The notes beneath the pieces were generated by a model that worked only from the letters and a program-made list of their open reading frames with translations, made no database searches and was not told the origin of the DNA. A DNA stretch of 64,000 nt from CAIMWS01 sp964409245 (lineage in GTDB: Bacteria; Verrucomicrobiota; Verrucomicrobiia; Limisphaerales; UBA1319): positions 1 through 64,000 of the forward strand of contig CAYPCQ010000033.1 of NCBI GenBank assembly GCA_964409245.1. The letters are read 5' to 3'. The translations under genes and the position numbers were made by a program. Shown here piece by piece: positions 52,654-61,283 of this stretch; positions within the stretch are counted from its first letter, which is position 1, and the number at the start of each line of letters is the position of its first letter.

Positions 52654-52795
52654 TCCAGGTAATTGGCTCAATCGTGCTGGCTGGGTCTTTTGCGCAAAGC
52701 CTTGGCCGCCCATCGTTTATCCTGATCGAATCGGGACTTTTGACTCGCTTCGCCGCTTGCGCACCAATCTGCGGTGCAACCACTTCCATCCCAAC
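52654..52795 (+). repeat. Dispersed intergenic repeat, copy B
   Basis: About 142 bp aligned with 5243-5381 and 63615-63725. Shares with copy C the run TTTTGCGCAAA followed by CTTTGGCCGC-like text and TTTATCC.GATC. On the minus strand the three copies give similar short peptides (MEVVAPQIGAQ here, GMEVVVPQILAQ in copy A, GMIVPQINAP in copy C), so it may descend from coding sequence. The rest of 52326-52808 holds no gene. Confidence 0.7.
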
Positions 52796-52808
52796 ACGGC
52801 TAAGACGA

Positions 52809-55208
52809 CTAAGGCTTTGCAGATTGTTCCACGAACGTGTTGCCCGGTCCCGGCTCCAACTGGATTTGGCCGCCCGCCTTCAACCGGAGTTCATAGGTCC
52901 GCTCGCCCCAGCGCACCCGGCCGGGAGCGCCATTGAGGCTGCGGATGGCCGCCGACTTCAGCTGGCCATCCTGCCAGGCCAGACCGACCTCGAAGCCACC
53001 CCGGGCGCGCAAGCCGGCCACCTTTCCGCGGGCCCATTCGGCAGGCAGGGCCGGCAGCAGGTCAATCTCCCCGCCGTGGCTTTGCAGCAACATTTCCGCC
53101 ACCCCGGAGGCGCCGGCGGAATTGCCGTCCACGCAGAAGATATTCTGGGGGGCGCCCGCAATGCCGCCGCGGGAAAAGGTGAGCAGGTTGCTATCGGTGT
53201 CTTCGCCGAGCAGCCCCAGCAGGTGCTTGTGGGCCTGGGCGCCATCCCCCAGGCGGGCGTAGAAATTGATGAGGTTGCCCCGGCTCCATTCCACATCCTC
53301 CCAATCGGGCCGGCTAAGGCGGCGCTCGAGGGTCACCCGCGCGGCCTTGGCCAGGTCGGGCGTGCCACGCGGGGTGATTTGATCGCTGGGAAACAGCGCA
53401 ATCAGGTGGGTGGTGTGCCGGTGGTTGGGGATCGCCTCCTCGAAATCCTCCAGCCATTCCTGCAACTGCCCATGCCGGCCGATTTTGAGCGGGGATAAAC
53501 GGGCCCGGGCCGCCGCCACGCGGGCGCGGAAATCGGCGTCGCGGCCCAGCAGGCGGCTGGCCTCGATGCAGGAGGTGAAAAGGTCGTGAATCAGCACCCG
53601 GTCGCAGGTGGGCCCCATATACTCGCTGCAGGCTTGGCCATCCGGGGTGAGGAAGGCGTTCTCGGGCGAGGTGGAGGGTCCGCTGACCAGCCAGCCGTGG
53701 CGGGGATGCTCCACCAGGTAATCCAGGAAAAACTCGGCCGCTTCCTTCAGCACCGGGTAGGCCCGGCCCGCCAGGAACTCGCGGTCGCCGGTGAATTGCC
53801 AGCGCTGCCAGAGATGCGAGGCCAGCCAGATGCCGCCGGTGGGGTGGATGCCCCAGCCCAAGCCCCAGCCCGGCGCGGTGTATCCCCAAGGGTTGGTGAA
53901 CACGTGGCAAACCCATCCGCCCACCCCGTAAACCGTCCGGGCGGTGCGGCGGCCAGGCTCGCGCAGGGCCTCGATCAGCCGGAACAGCGGCTCATGGCAT
54001 TCGGAAAGGTTGGCCACCTCGGCGGGCCAATAGTTCTGCTGGGTGTTGATATCCAGGTGGAAATCGCAGGTCCAGCCCATGTTGCAGGCCAGGTTGTCGT
54101 TCCAAATGCCCTGGAGGTTGGTGGGCAGGGGCGAATCCTCGCGCGAACCGGCAATCAACAGGTAGCGGCCGTATTGGAAAAACAGGGCCGCCAACTGGGG
54201 ATCCGCCTGGCCTTTGCGCAAACCGGCCAGGCGCCGATCCGTCGGCTCGGAAACCGTGCCCGATCCCAGCTCCAATTGCACCCGGCGGAATAAACGGCGG
54301 TGATCGGCCAGGTGTGCTTCCCGCAGCTCCGCGTAAGCGGTCCCGGCGGCCCGCTCCAACTGGCGCTGGCACCGCGCGGCGGGATCCAGCTCGCGGAAGG
54401 TGGTGCCGGCCGCCACCACCAAGGTGACGGCGTCGGCCGCCTCGACCTCCAGGGTGTTGGCGCCGGCCCGCACCAGGCCGCCACTGGGCACCACGCGCAG
54501 GAAGGTTTCGAAGGCCACCCCCGTCCTGCCATCGCTGTGCTTGTTTTCCACGGCGCGGCCGCTCAGGGCCAGCGTGCGGGGATCCACCACCCGCACCGCG
54601 TGCGGCAAGGCGCCGCCATCCAAACGGGCCTGGAAGCGGATCCGCCCGGGCTGGTCGCAGGTGAGCCGGATCACGATGACCTGGGCCGGATGGGAGACCA
54701 GCACCTCCCGATGAAACATCGCGCCACCCAGGGAATAGTCGGTCTGGGTGATGGCCTCATCCAGATCCAGCCACCGCCGGTAATCCTGGAAGCCTTTTTC
54801 GCCCGCCGGAAAATCGAGCCACAGGCTGGCCAGGGGCAGATGGGTGCCGTAGGTGTCGGGCCGGCCGAGCAAATAACGGGCGCAGAGATCGCGCGCCTTG
54901 ATGTATTCGCCAGCGAACATCAGCTGGCGGATTTCCGCCAAATGTTCCCGCGCGGCCGGATTATCGTGGCGCGGGCTGGGGGCGCCTGACCACACGGTGG
55001 ATTCGTTCAAGGCGATGTGCTCCTGCGCCACGCCGCCGAAAACCATCGCCCCGAGCCGGCCATTGCCCGCCGGCAGCGCCTCCAGCCAGCGGGCCGCCGG
55101 CCGGTCATACCATAGCTTCAGGTCGCTGCCGTGAATCCGGCCGGGATGGAGGATGCAGGCCAGCACCAGGAGCCAGGGGCCTCGGATCAGGTTCGTAATA
55201 ATTGTCAT
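52809..55208 (-). CDS. Secreted GH95 alpha-L-fucosidase
   Basis: 799 residues from the ATG at 55208 (MTIITNLIRGPWLLVLACIL), whose signal peptide supports it over the in-frame start 141 nt upstream. Full GH95 layout: N-terminal super-sandwich (WYDRPAARWLEALPAGNGRLGAMV, NESTVWSGAPS), helical linker, (alpha/alpha)6 barrel and C-terminal sandwich. The catalytic regions are canonical: HLDINTQQNYWPAEVANLSE, SGPSTSPENAFLTPDG, HRHTTHLIALFPSDQI and FCVDGNSAGASGVAEMLLQS. GH95 enzymes remove L-fucose or L-galactose from glycans by inversion. Divergent from the HzsA-like gene; the 188-bp gap (55209-55396) should hold both promoters. Confidence 0.93.
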   Translation of the reverse strand: MTIITNLIRGPWLLVLACILHPGRIHGSDLKLWYDRPAARWLEALPAGNGRLGAMVFGGVAQEHIALNESTVWSGAPSPRHDNPAAREHLAEIRQLMFAGEYIKARDLCARYLLGRPDTYGTHLPLASLWLDFPAGEKGFQDYRRWLDLDEAITQTDYSLGGAMFHREVLVSHPAQVIVIRLTCDQPGRIRFQARLDGGALPHAVRVVDPRTLALSGRAVENKHSDGRTGVAFETFLRVVPSGGLVRAGANTLEVEAADAVTLVVAAGTTFRELDPAARCQRQLERAAGTAYAELREAHLADHRRLFRRVQLELGSGTVSEPTDRRLAGLRKGQADPQLAALFFQYGRYLLIAGSREDSPLPTNLQGIWNDNLACNMGWTCDFHLDINTQQNYWPAEVANLSECHEPLFRLIEALREPGRRTARTVYGVGGWVCHVFTNPWGYTAPGWGLGWGIHPTGGIWLASHLWQRWQFTGDREFLAGRAYPVLKEAAEFFLDYLVEHPRHGWLVSGPSTSPENAFLTPDGQACSEYMGPTCDRVLIHDLFTSCIEASRLLGRDADFRARVAAARARLSPLKIGRHGQLQEWLEDFEEAIPNHRHTTHLIALFPSDQITPRGTPDLAKAARVTLERRLSRPDWEDVEWSRGNLINFYARLGDGAQAHKHLLGLLGEDTDSNLLTFSRGGIAGAPQNIFCVDGNSAGASGVAEMLLQSHGGEIDLLPALPAEWARGKVAGLRARGGFEVGLAWQDGQLKSAAIRSLNGAPGRVRWGERTYELRLKAGGQIQLEPGPGNTFVEQSAKP

Positions 55209-55396
55209 GCGCCCATGATCCCGGTTTTCGGGATAACCTGCAAAAGAATTCCGGCCGCCCGCGCCCGGGTGGGCCGCCTGAAAATTGTGCAAGCGCGGCC
55301 TTGAATAAAAACGCCGAACCTGTTGAATGTGGCCATGAACAAGAAACACGCGGGCCAGGCCCCAGGCGGCCGCGCTCCGCGGGAAAGCTCAAACAT

Positions 55397-57910
55397 ATGA
55401 AAAGCACAGGTTACGTGGCGGGACTGTTGTTGGCCTTGCAGGCGTTTACGATCCAGGCCGTGAACGAAATCCCGGCTTACCCACCCGGCGAGGAGGCCCG
55501 GCAATGGGCCATGCTTCAGCATGACCTGGCCCGGCGGGCCCAGTTCACCGCCCGGGCGGACCAAACTTTCCGCCCGGAGGCGCTCATCGCGGCGGCCGAC
55601 CGCGATCCGCTGGACATCGTGTTGCGCCGCACGGCGGCCTTGCTGAACGATCTCAAGAACCAGACCGGCGCACCGGATCTCTCCGGCCACGAACGGTCGC
55701 TGGCGGGCCTGGAGGCCGAATCCCGGAACGCCCAGGCGGATAAAGAGGCCCGGCGGGACATCTTCCGCCGCGCCCTGGCGCTGCGCCGCGCGGTGGCCTT
55801 TGCCAATCCGCTGCTGAATTTCCAGGAATTGGTCTTCCTCAAGCGCCACCGGGCGCTGCTGGACCATATGTGCGACCAATTTTACGGCATGGCCGCCCGG
55901 CCCGGCGGCGGCGTGCACATCCTATCGAATCCGTTCGGCCCCAATCCCACCGTCAAGGACATGCTGGCCGGCAGCGTGGTATCCCGGGGGCGGCTGGCCG
56001 GCCAGAAATTGGAAGGCGGCCCCCAGCGCTGGTGGAACATCCAGTATGACGCCATGGGCAACCTGGGGGGCGAAGAAACCCAGGGCGGCTCGTTCCTCTC
56101 GGCCGATTTGTCCTATGACGGCCGGACCCTGCTGTTCGCCTATGTCGAATGCCAGGGTGACCGCCGCCACCGGCACCATACGGACCCCAGCCAGGGGCAC
56201 TGGGCGGAAGGCCGCTGCTACCATGTCTTCAAGGTGAACGTGGACGGGACCGGCTTGGAACAGCTCACGGACGGGACGTGGAATGAATTCGATCCCTGCT
56301 GGCTGCCCAACGGGCGCATCGCGTTCGTCAGCGAGCGGCGCGGCGGCTACCTGCGCTGCGGGCGGGTCTGCCCCACCTACACGGTGTATGACATGGCGGC
56401 TGATGGCAGCGACATCCGCTGCCTGAGCTTCCACGAGACCAACGAATGGAACCCCAGCGTGACGCCGGAGGGCCTGATCATCTACACGCGCTGGGATTAC
56501 GTGGACCGCCACGGCGTGACGGCCCACACCCCTTGGACCATCACGCCCGATGGACGCGATCCCCGGGTAATCCATGGGAACTACGCCTACCGCAACGCCC
56601 GGCCGGATATGGAACTGGGCATCCGGGCCATCCCCGGATCGCACCGGTTTGTGGCCACCGCCGCGCCGCACCACGGCCAGGCTTATGGCTCCCTGGTGGT
56701 CTTTGATCCGCGGGTGCAGGACGACGACCGCCTGGCCCCCATCAAACGGCTGACGCCGGATGTGCAATTCCCGGAAAGCCAGGGGGGATCAGAAACCTAC
56801 GGCGAAGCCTGGCCTTTGAGCGAAAACTATTACCTGTGCGCCTATGATCCCGCCATGGAAGTGCCGGGCCTGGGCAAGCGGGGGAACTACGGCCTTTACC
56901 TGGTGGACAGCTTCGGCAACCGGGAGTTGATTTACCGGGACGCGGACATCGGCTGCCACGACCCGATTCCCCTGCGGCCCACGCCGCGGCCGCCGGTGAT
57001 GCCTGATCAATCAGTGCGGGCGCCGGAAGGGAAAGCCGCGGAAGCCACCGTAGGCGTGGTCAACGTATATCAAGGCACCAAACCGTGGCCGGCCGAAACG
57101 CAGATCAAGACCTTGCGGATCTACCAGATCTTCCCGCAGTCCATTCCCTCCGCGGCGGTGCGGCACAACACCGGCATTCAAATCCCCCAAGCCTCCGATT
57201 CGCTGAACCTGGCCCGGGCCGTGGTGGGCGAGGTGCCGGTGGAAGAAGATGGCAGCGCCTATTTCGTGGTGCCGGCCCGCAAGGAATTGTTTTTCCAGGC
57301 CCTGGATGAAAAAGGGCTGGCGGTCACCTCCATGCGTTCGGCGGCCCAATTCCAGCCCGGTGAAACCAGTATCTGCCAGGGCTGCCACGAACCCCGCAAA
57401 GGGACGCCCCCGGCTCCGCTCAGCACCCCCCTGGCCATGCGCCGGCCGCCCTCGCGGCCCGTTCCCGGACCGGACGGCACCGCCCCCTTCAGCTATCCCC
57501 GGCTGGTGCAGCCCGTCCTGGATCAACATTGCGTGGCCTGCCACGCCGAAAAGGCGGACAAAGCGCCCCGGCTGGACAGCGCCCAGGTCCGCTTCCAAGG
57601 CGGCGGAGTGGCGACCACCTATTTCGCCTCGTATGTCAGCCTGGCGCCCAAATTCGGATTCTACAATTACGGCGGGCGTGATTGGAACGATCCCAAGTGG
57701 TACCGCACCACCCCGGGCGAATTCGGCGCCCGCGCCTCCCGTTTGTATAAATTACTGGCCGGAGGCCATTACAACGTGAAGCTGCCGGCGGAGGATCTGC
57801 GGCGGATCACCCTGTGGCTGGATTCCTGTTCCCTGTTCTACGGTGTCTACGAACAGGAGGGTGGCCTGGCCCAACTGCGTGGTGAAATCCCCAAACCGAC
57901 GCTGGAATAA
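55397..57910 (+). CDS. HzsA-like diheme cytochrome c protein (hydrazine synthase alpha-related)
   Basis: 837 residues from the ATG at 55397 (MKSTGYVAGLLLALQAFTIQ); signal peptide, so periplasmic or extracellular. Residues ~180-560 are a beta-propeller-like region (SADLSYDGRTLLFAYVECQG, LTDGTWNEFDPCWLPNGRIAF, ERRGGYLRCGR). Two c-type heme motifs follow: CQGCH at 660-664 and CVACH at 712-716. The layout matches proteins annotated in PVC genomes as HzsA-related, after hydrazine synthase subunit alpha of anammox bacteria. No HzsB/C or other nitrogen genes are present and the organism is not expected to make hydrazine, so the real role is unknown, probably redox chemistry on a secreted substrate. 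Stop is 1 nt before the next start. Confidence 0.85.
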   Translation: MKSTGYVAGLLLALQAFTIQAVNEIPAYPPGEEARQWAMLQHDLARRAQFTARADQTFRPEALIAAADRDPLDIVLRRTAALLNDLKNQTGAPDLSGHERSLAGLEAESRNAQADKEARRDIFRRALALRRAVAFANPLLNFQELVFLKRHRALLDHMCDQFYGMAARPGGGVHILSNPFGPNPTVKDMLAGSVVSRGRLAGQKLEGGPQRWWNIQYDAMGNLGGEETQGGSFLSADLSYDGRTLLFAYVECQGDRRHRHHTDPSQGHWAEGRCYHVFKVNVDGTGLEQLTDGTWNEFDPCWLPNGRIAFVSERRGGYLRCGRVCPTYTVYDMAADGSDIRCLSFHETNEWNPSVTPEGLIIYTRWDYVDRHGVTAHTPWTITPDGRDPRVIHGNYAYRNARPDMELGIRAIPGSHRFVATAAPHHGQAYGSLVVFDPRVQDDDRLAPIKRLTPDVQFPESQGGSETYGEAWPLSENYYLCAYDPAMEVPGLGKRGNYGLYLVDSFGNRELIYRDADIGCHDPIPLRPTPRPPVMPDQSVRAPEGKAAEATVGVVNVYQGTKPWPAETQIKTLRIYQIFPQSIPSAAVRHNTGIQIPQASDSLNLARAVVGEVPVEEDGSAYFVVPARKELFFQALDEKGLAVTSMRSAAQFQPGETSICQGCHEPRKGTPPAPLSTPLAMRRPPSRPVPGPDGTAPFSYPRLVQPVLDQHCVACHAEKADKAPRLDSAQVRFQGGGVATTYFASYVSLAPKFGFYNYGGRDWNDPKWYRTTPGEFGARASRLYKLLAGGHYNVKLPAEDLRRITLWLDSCSLFYGVYEQEGGLAQLRGEIPKPTLE

Positions 57911-57911
57911 A

Positions 57912-60900
57912 ATGCGCAAGCCGGGATTCCGGATCGTCTGGCTGGCGGCCCTGCTGCTGATCACCGGGATCCCGCTGGCTGCCCAGTCCCGGCTGGGCAT
58001 TGCCCTGCCTTCCGCCCAAGCGCCAAGGGTCTGGCTGGAAGGCCAGCCTGAAGTCACCTATGGGATCGAGGCTTCCACCAACCTCCGGGATTGGACGAAT
58101 TGGCTGAGCCTGGCGCCCGGCTCGGCGAGGGTGGATCTTCCCCCACCCCGGGGCGATTCCCCGCGGCAAATGTTCCGGGCCTTCGAGGTTCCCCAAGCCA
58201 CCCTGGCCAATCCGCCCCTGGGCGCTTTGCTGGGCAGCAACTCACCGGCGATCATCCTGAACCTGGCCGGGCTGCCCGCCCCCCCGCTGCCGGTCGCACT
58301 CTGGATCAATGGCGTGCGCGCCCAAACGGCCTGGCAATTCGGCTCCCACTCCGCCACCGGCACCCTGGCGCAACCGCTGCCGGATGGCCAGGTAAACGTG
58401 CGCGTCGAGGTTCAAGACCAGGACCAGCATCCGCTGGCGGCGGCGTCCACCACTTGCGCGGTGGCCGCCCGCACCAATGTGTTTTATGTGGCCCCCGGGG
58501 GCAGCAATGGCTGGTCCGGACGCTTCCAGCAGCCAGCCGCCGATGGCGCCGATGGCCCTCTCGCCGACCTGGCCGGGGCGCGTGACGCCCGCCGGAGCTG
58601 GCGTTTGAAAGGCGGAGCGGAGCTCCCGGCCTCCATCGTGGTGGCGGACGGGGCGTATGCGCTGGCCTCCCCGCTGGTCTTGAGCTACCTGGACAGCGGC
58701 GCCCCAGCCACGCCCGTGGTTTACCAGGCGGCCCCCGGCGCACGCCCGGTATTCAGCGGCGGCCGGCGGATCACCGGCTGGCAGCCTGGCGCCCAGGGGA
58801 TATGGACCACGCGCCTCCCCGAGGTGAACGGGCAAACCTGGTATTTTGAACAACTCTGGGTCAACGGCCGGAGGGCCACCCGGGCGCGTTCGCCCAACCA
58901 GTTTTACCATTATATGCAGCAGCCGGTCCCCACCCTGGGCAATCGCGCTTTCCAGGCGGCGCCCGCCGCCCTCCAGGCGCTGGCCCAGCTCAACGGCGCC
59001 AATCTGCACGATGTGACCGTGGTGGCCTACCACTCCTGGGAGACCTCCCGCCACCGGATCAGCTCGGTGGACACCAATACCGGCCTGGTGATCCTGACCG
59101 GCGATGCGCCGTGGGCGTTCTTATCCTGGGGCTCCAACCAGCGTTTCCATTTGGAGAATTTCGCGGCGGCCCTGGATGCGCCCGGCGAGTGGTTCTTGAG
59201 CCGGGACGGGCAGCTGAGTTACCTGCCTTTGCCCGGGGAAAACCTGGGGGAGGCGGAAGTCTATGCGCCAGCGGCCGCCCCCTTCCTCCGGCTGGTGGGG
59301 GAACCGGCCAATAACCGCCATGTCGAGTGGGTGACTTTCCAGGGTTTGAGCTTCACCCATGGCCAATATGTCCTGCCCGCCGCCGGCCACGGGGACGGCC
59401 AGGCTGAAACCACCATTCCGGCAGCCATCTCGGTCACCGGCGGGCGCCACATCACCCTGCGGGATTTGGCGGTCAGCCGGGTGGGAACGTGGGCCATGGA
59501 ATTCCACGACGGCTCCAGCGACTGCCTGGTGTCCCATTGCTGCCTCGAAGACCTGGGCGCGGGAGGCATCCGGATCGGGGACACCACCGCGCCGGCGGCC
59601 GCTTCCGGCCACACCACCCGCATCCGGATCGATAACAACATCATCCGGGCGGGCGGCCGCATCCATGCCGGAGCCATCGGCGTGTGGATCGGCCACAGCG
59701 GGGGCAACTGGGTCACCCACAATGAAATCGCCGATTTCTTTTACACCGGGGTTTCGGTGGGCTGGGTATGGGGCTATGCGCCGAGCCTGGCTGTTTCCAA
59801 CCATATTGACCTGAACCATATCCATCACCTGGGCTGGGGCGTGCTGAGCGACCTGGGCGGCGTTTACACGCTGGGCGTTTCCCCGGGCGCCACGGTGAAC
59901 CAAAACCGGCTGCACGACATTTTCTCCTACGATCAATACGGCCGGGGCGGCTGGGGATTATACAATGACGAAGGCAGCAGCTATATCACCGTGGCCAGCA
60001 ACCTGGTTTACCGGGTCAAAACTGGCGGCTACCACCAGCACTACGGCGCCAGCAACCGGGTGGCCAACAACATCCTGGCCTTCAGCCAGGACGGCCAGAT
60101 CCAGCGTTCCCGGGCCGAATCCCATCAATCCTTCACCTTCGAGAACAACCTGGTTTACTGGTCTGGTGGCCGCCTGCTCGCGGGCGCCTGGAGCGACTAC
60201 CATTTCCTGATGCGCAGCAACCTTTACTGGAACACCACCGGGGAAAGCATCGACTTCAATGGCCTTTCCCTGGCGGCGTGGCAGCAGGCCGGCCAGGATC
60301 GCGGTTCCCGCCTCGCCGATCCGCTGTTCCTCGCGCCGGCCCAGGATGATTTCCGGCTGGCCAGCGCCTCCCCGGCCCGTCTGGCCGGGTTTGTGCCCTT
60401 CGACACGGCCGCCGCGGGAGCATATGGGGAGGCGGCCTGGATCGCCCAAGCCAGCTCCATTCAATATGGCCCGGTGGAGTCCCCGCCGGCCCCGCCACCG
60501 ATGCAATTTTTTCAGGATTTCGAATGGCTTCCCCTGGGCGCCGCGCCGCCCCTGGCGGTGGTATCGGTCGAAAGCAAGGGAGACAGCATCGCCGTCACGA
60601 ACGCGGCCGCCGCCGGAGGCCGGAATTGCCTGCGGATCACCGATGCCCCCGGCCTGCAGCAAGTCTTCAATCCGCACTTTTACTACCAGCCTTATCACCG
60701 GCAAGGCGCCACCACCTGCGGCTTCGATATCCGCGTGGAAGCCGCCACGGATATGTATCACGAATGGCGGGACTGGCGCACCGCCGCCTACCAGACCGGT
60801 CCCAGCTTTTGGATCAAGCAGGGCCGGGTTTCGGTGGCCGGGACCGCTTTGCTGAACATCCCCTTGGGCCAGTGGGTGCACCTGGAAGTGGTTTCCAAAG

Positions 60901-61085
60901 TGGGATCCGGCACGGATGGAACCTGGACCCTCCGGGTGGCCTTGCCCGGCCAGGCGGCACGTGAATTCCGCGGCCTCCGCCATCCCAGCGCGGCGTTCCG
61001 CGAGCTGACCTGGCTGGGATTCGTGAGCATGGCCGCCACCCGCACGAGCTGCGACTTGGACAACCTCAGGCTGGCCAACCAATAA
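57912..61085 (+). CDS. Secreted right-handed parallel beta-helix protein
   Basis: 1057 residues from the ATG at 57912 (MRKPGFRIVWLAALLLITGI), the signal peptide starting 1 nt after the previous stop. Residues ~25-180 are beta-rich. At ~190 it enters the typical opening of PVC beta-helix proteins, NVFYVAPGGSNGWSG, then ADGPLADLAGARDARR. The helix itself covers ~240-800 with pectate-lyase-like turns (VTGGRHITLRDLAVSRVGTW, NNIIRAGGRIHAGAIGVWIG, HIDLNHIHHLGWG, ASNRVANNILAF). The C-terminal ~180 residues resemble a LamG-like binding module. Likely a polysaccharide lyase or hydrolase, or a binding protein; the reaction cannot be set. Operon partner of the HzsA-like gene. Confidence 0.85.
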   Translation: MRKPGFRIVWLAALLLITGIPLAAQSRLGIALPSAQAPRVWLEGQPEVTYGIEASTNLRDWTNWLSLAPGSARVDLPPPRGDSPRQMFRAFEVPQATLANPPLGALLGSNSPAIILNLAGLPAPPLPVALWINGVRAQTAWQFGSHSATGTLAQPLPDGQVNVRVEVQDQDQHPLAAASTTCAVAARTNVFYVAPGGSNGWSGRFQQPAADGADGPLADLAGARDARRSWRLKGGAELPASIVVADGAYALASPLVLSYLDSGAPATPVVYQAAPGARPVFSGGRRITGWQPGAQGIWTTRLPEVNGQTWYFEQLWVNGRRATRARSPNQFYHYMQQPVPTLGNRAFQAAPAALQALAQLNGANLHDVTVVAYHSWETSRHRISSVDTNTGLVILTGDAPWAFLSWGSNQRFHLENFAAALDAPGEWFLSRDGQLSYLPLPGENLGEAEVYAPAAAPFLRLVGEPANNRHVEWVTFQGLSFTHGQYVLPAAGHGDGQAETTIPAAISVTGGRHITLRDLAVSRVGTWAMEFHDGSSDCLVSHCCLEDLGAGGIRIGDTTAPAAASGHTTRIRIDNNIIRAGGRIHAGAIGVWIGHSGGNWVTHNEIADFFYTGVSVGWVWGYAPSLAVSNHIDLNHIHHLGWGVLSDLGGVYTLGVSPGATVNQNRLHDIFSYDQYGRGGWGLYNDEGSSYITVASNLVYRVKTGGYHQHYGASNRVANNILAFSQDGQIQRSRAESHQSFTFENNLVYWSGGRLLAGAWSDYHFLMRSNLYWNTTGESIDFNGLSLAAWQQAGQDRGSRLADPLFLAPAQDDFRLASASPARLAGFVPFDTAAAGAYGEAAWIAQASSIQYGPVESPPAPPPMQFFQDFEWLPLGAAPPLAVVSVESKGDSIAVTNAAAAGGRNCLRITDAPGLQQVFNPHFYYQPYHRQGATTCGFDIRVEAATDMYHEWRDWRTAAYQTGPSFWIKQGRVSVAGTALLNIPLGQWVHLEVVSKVGSGTDGTWTLRVALPGQAAREFRGLRHPSAAFRELTWLGFVSMAATRTSCDLDNLRLANQ

Positions 61086-61187
61086 ATCTGCCGCCGCCGC
61101 AACGGGTGGCTGGAGCCCCCCCCGAGCGCGCGCAGAGCCGTGAAGCCAGGGCCGCCCAGGGCCATTCCGTGGCGTCGGCTGATTTAA

Positions 61188-61229
61188 ATTGATTAATTAT
61201 TCACAGTAAATTACCTTATATTAATCAAT
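61188..61229. promoter_or_regulatory. AT-rich inverted repeat upstream of the FAD oxidoreductase gene
   Basis: ATTGATTAAT at 61188-61197 and its exact complement ATTAATCAAT at 61220-61229, with a 22-nt spacer, form an island of very low GC in a high-GC region, 55 bp before the GTG at 61284. Likely holds the promoter and possibly an operator. Confidence 0.35.
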
Positions 61230-61283
61230 CCCGCCGGGCGGTCTTGGAACAGCCCGCAACTGATCCGGCGGAGCGAGCAGGGC

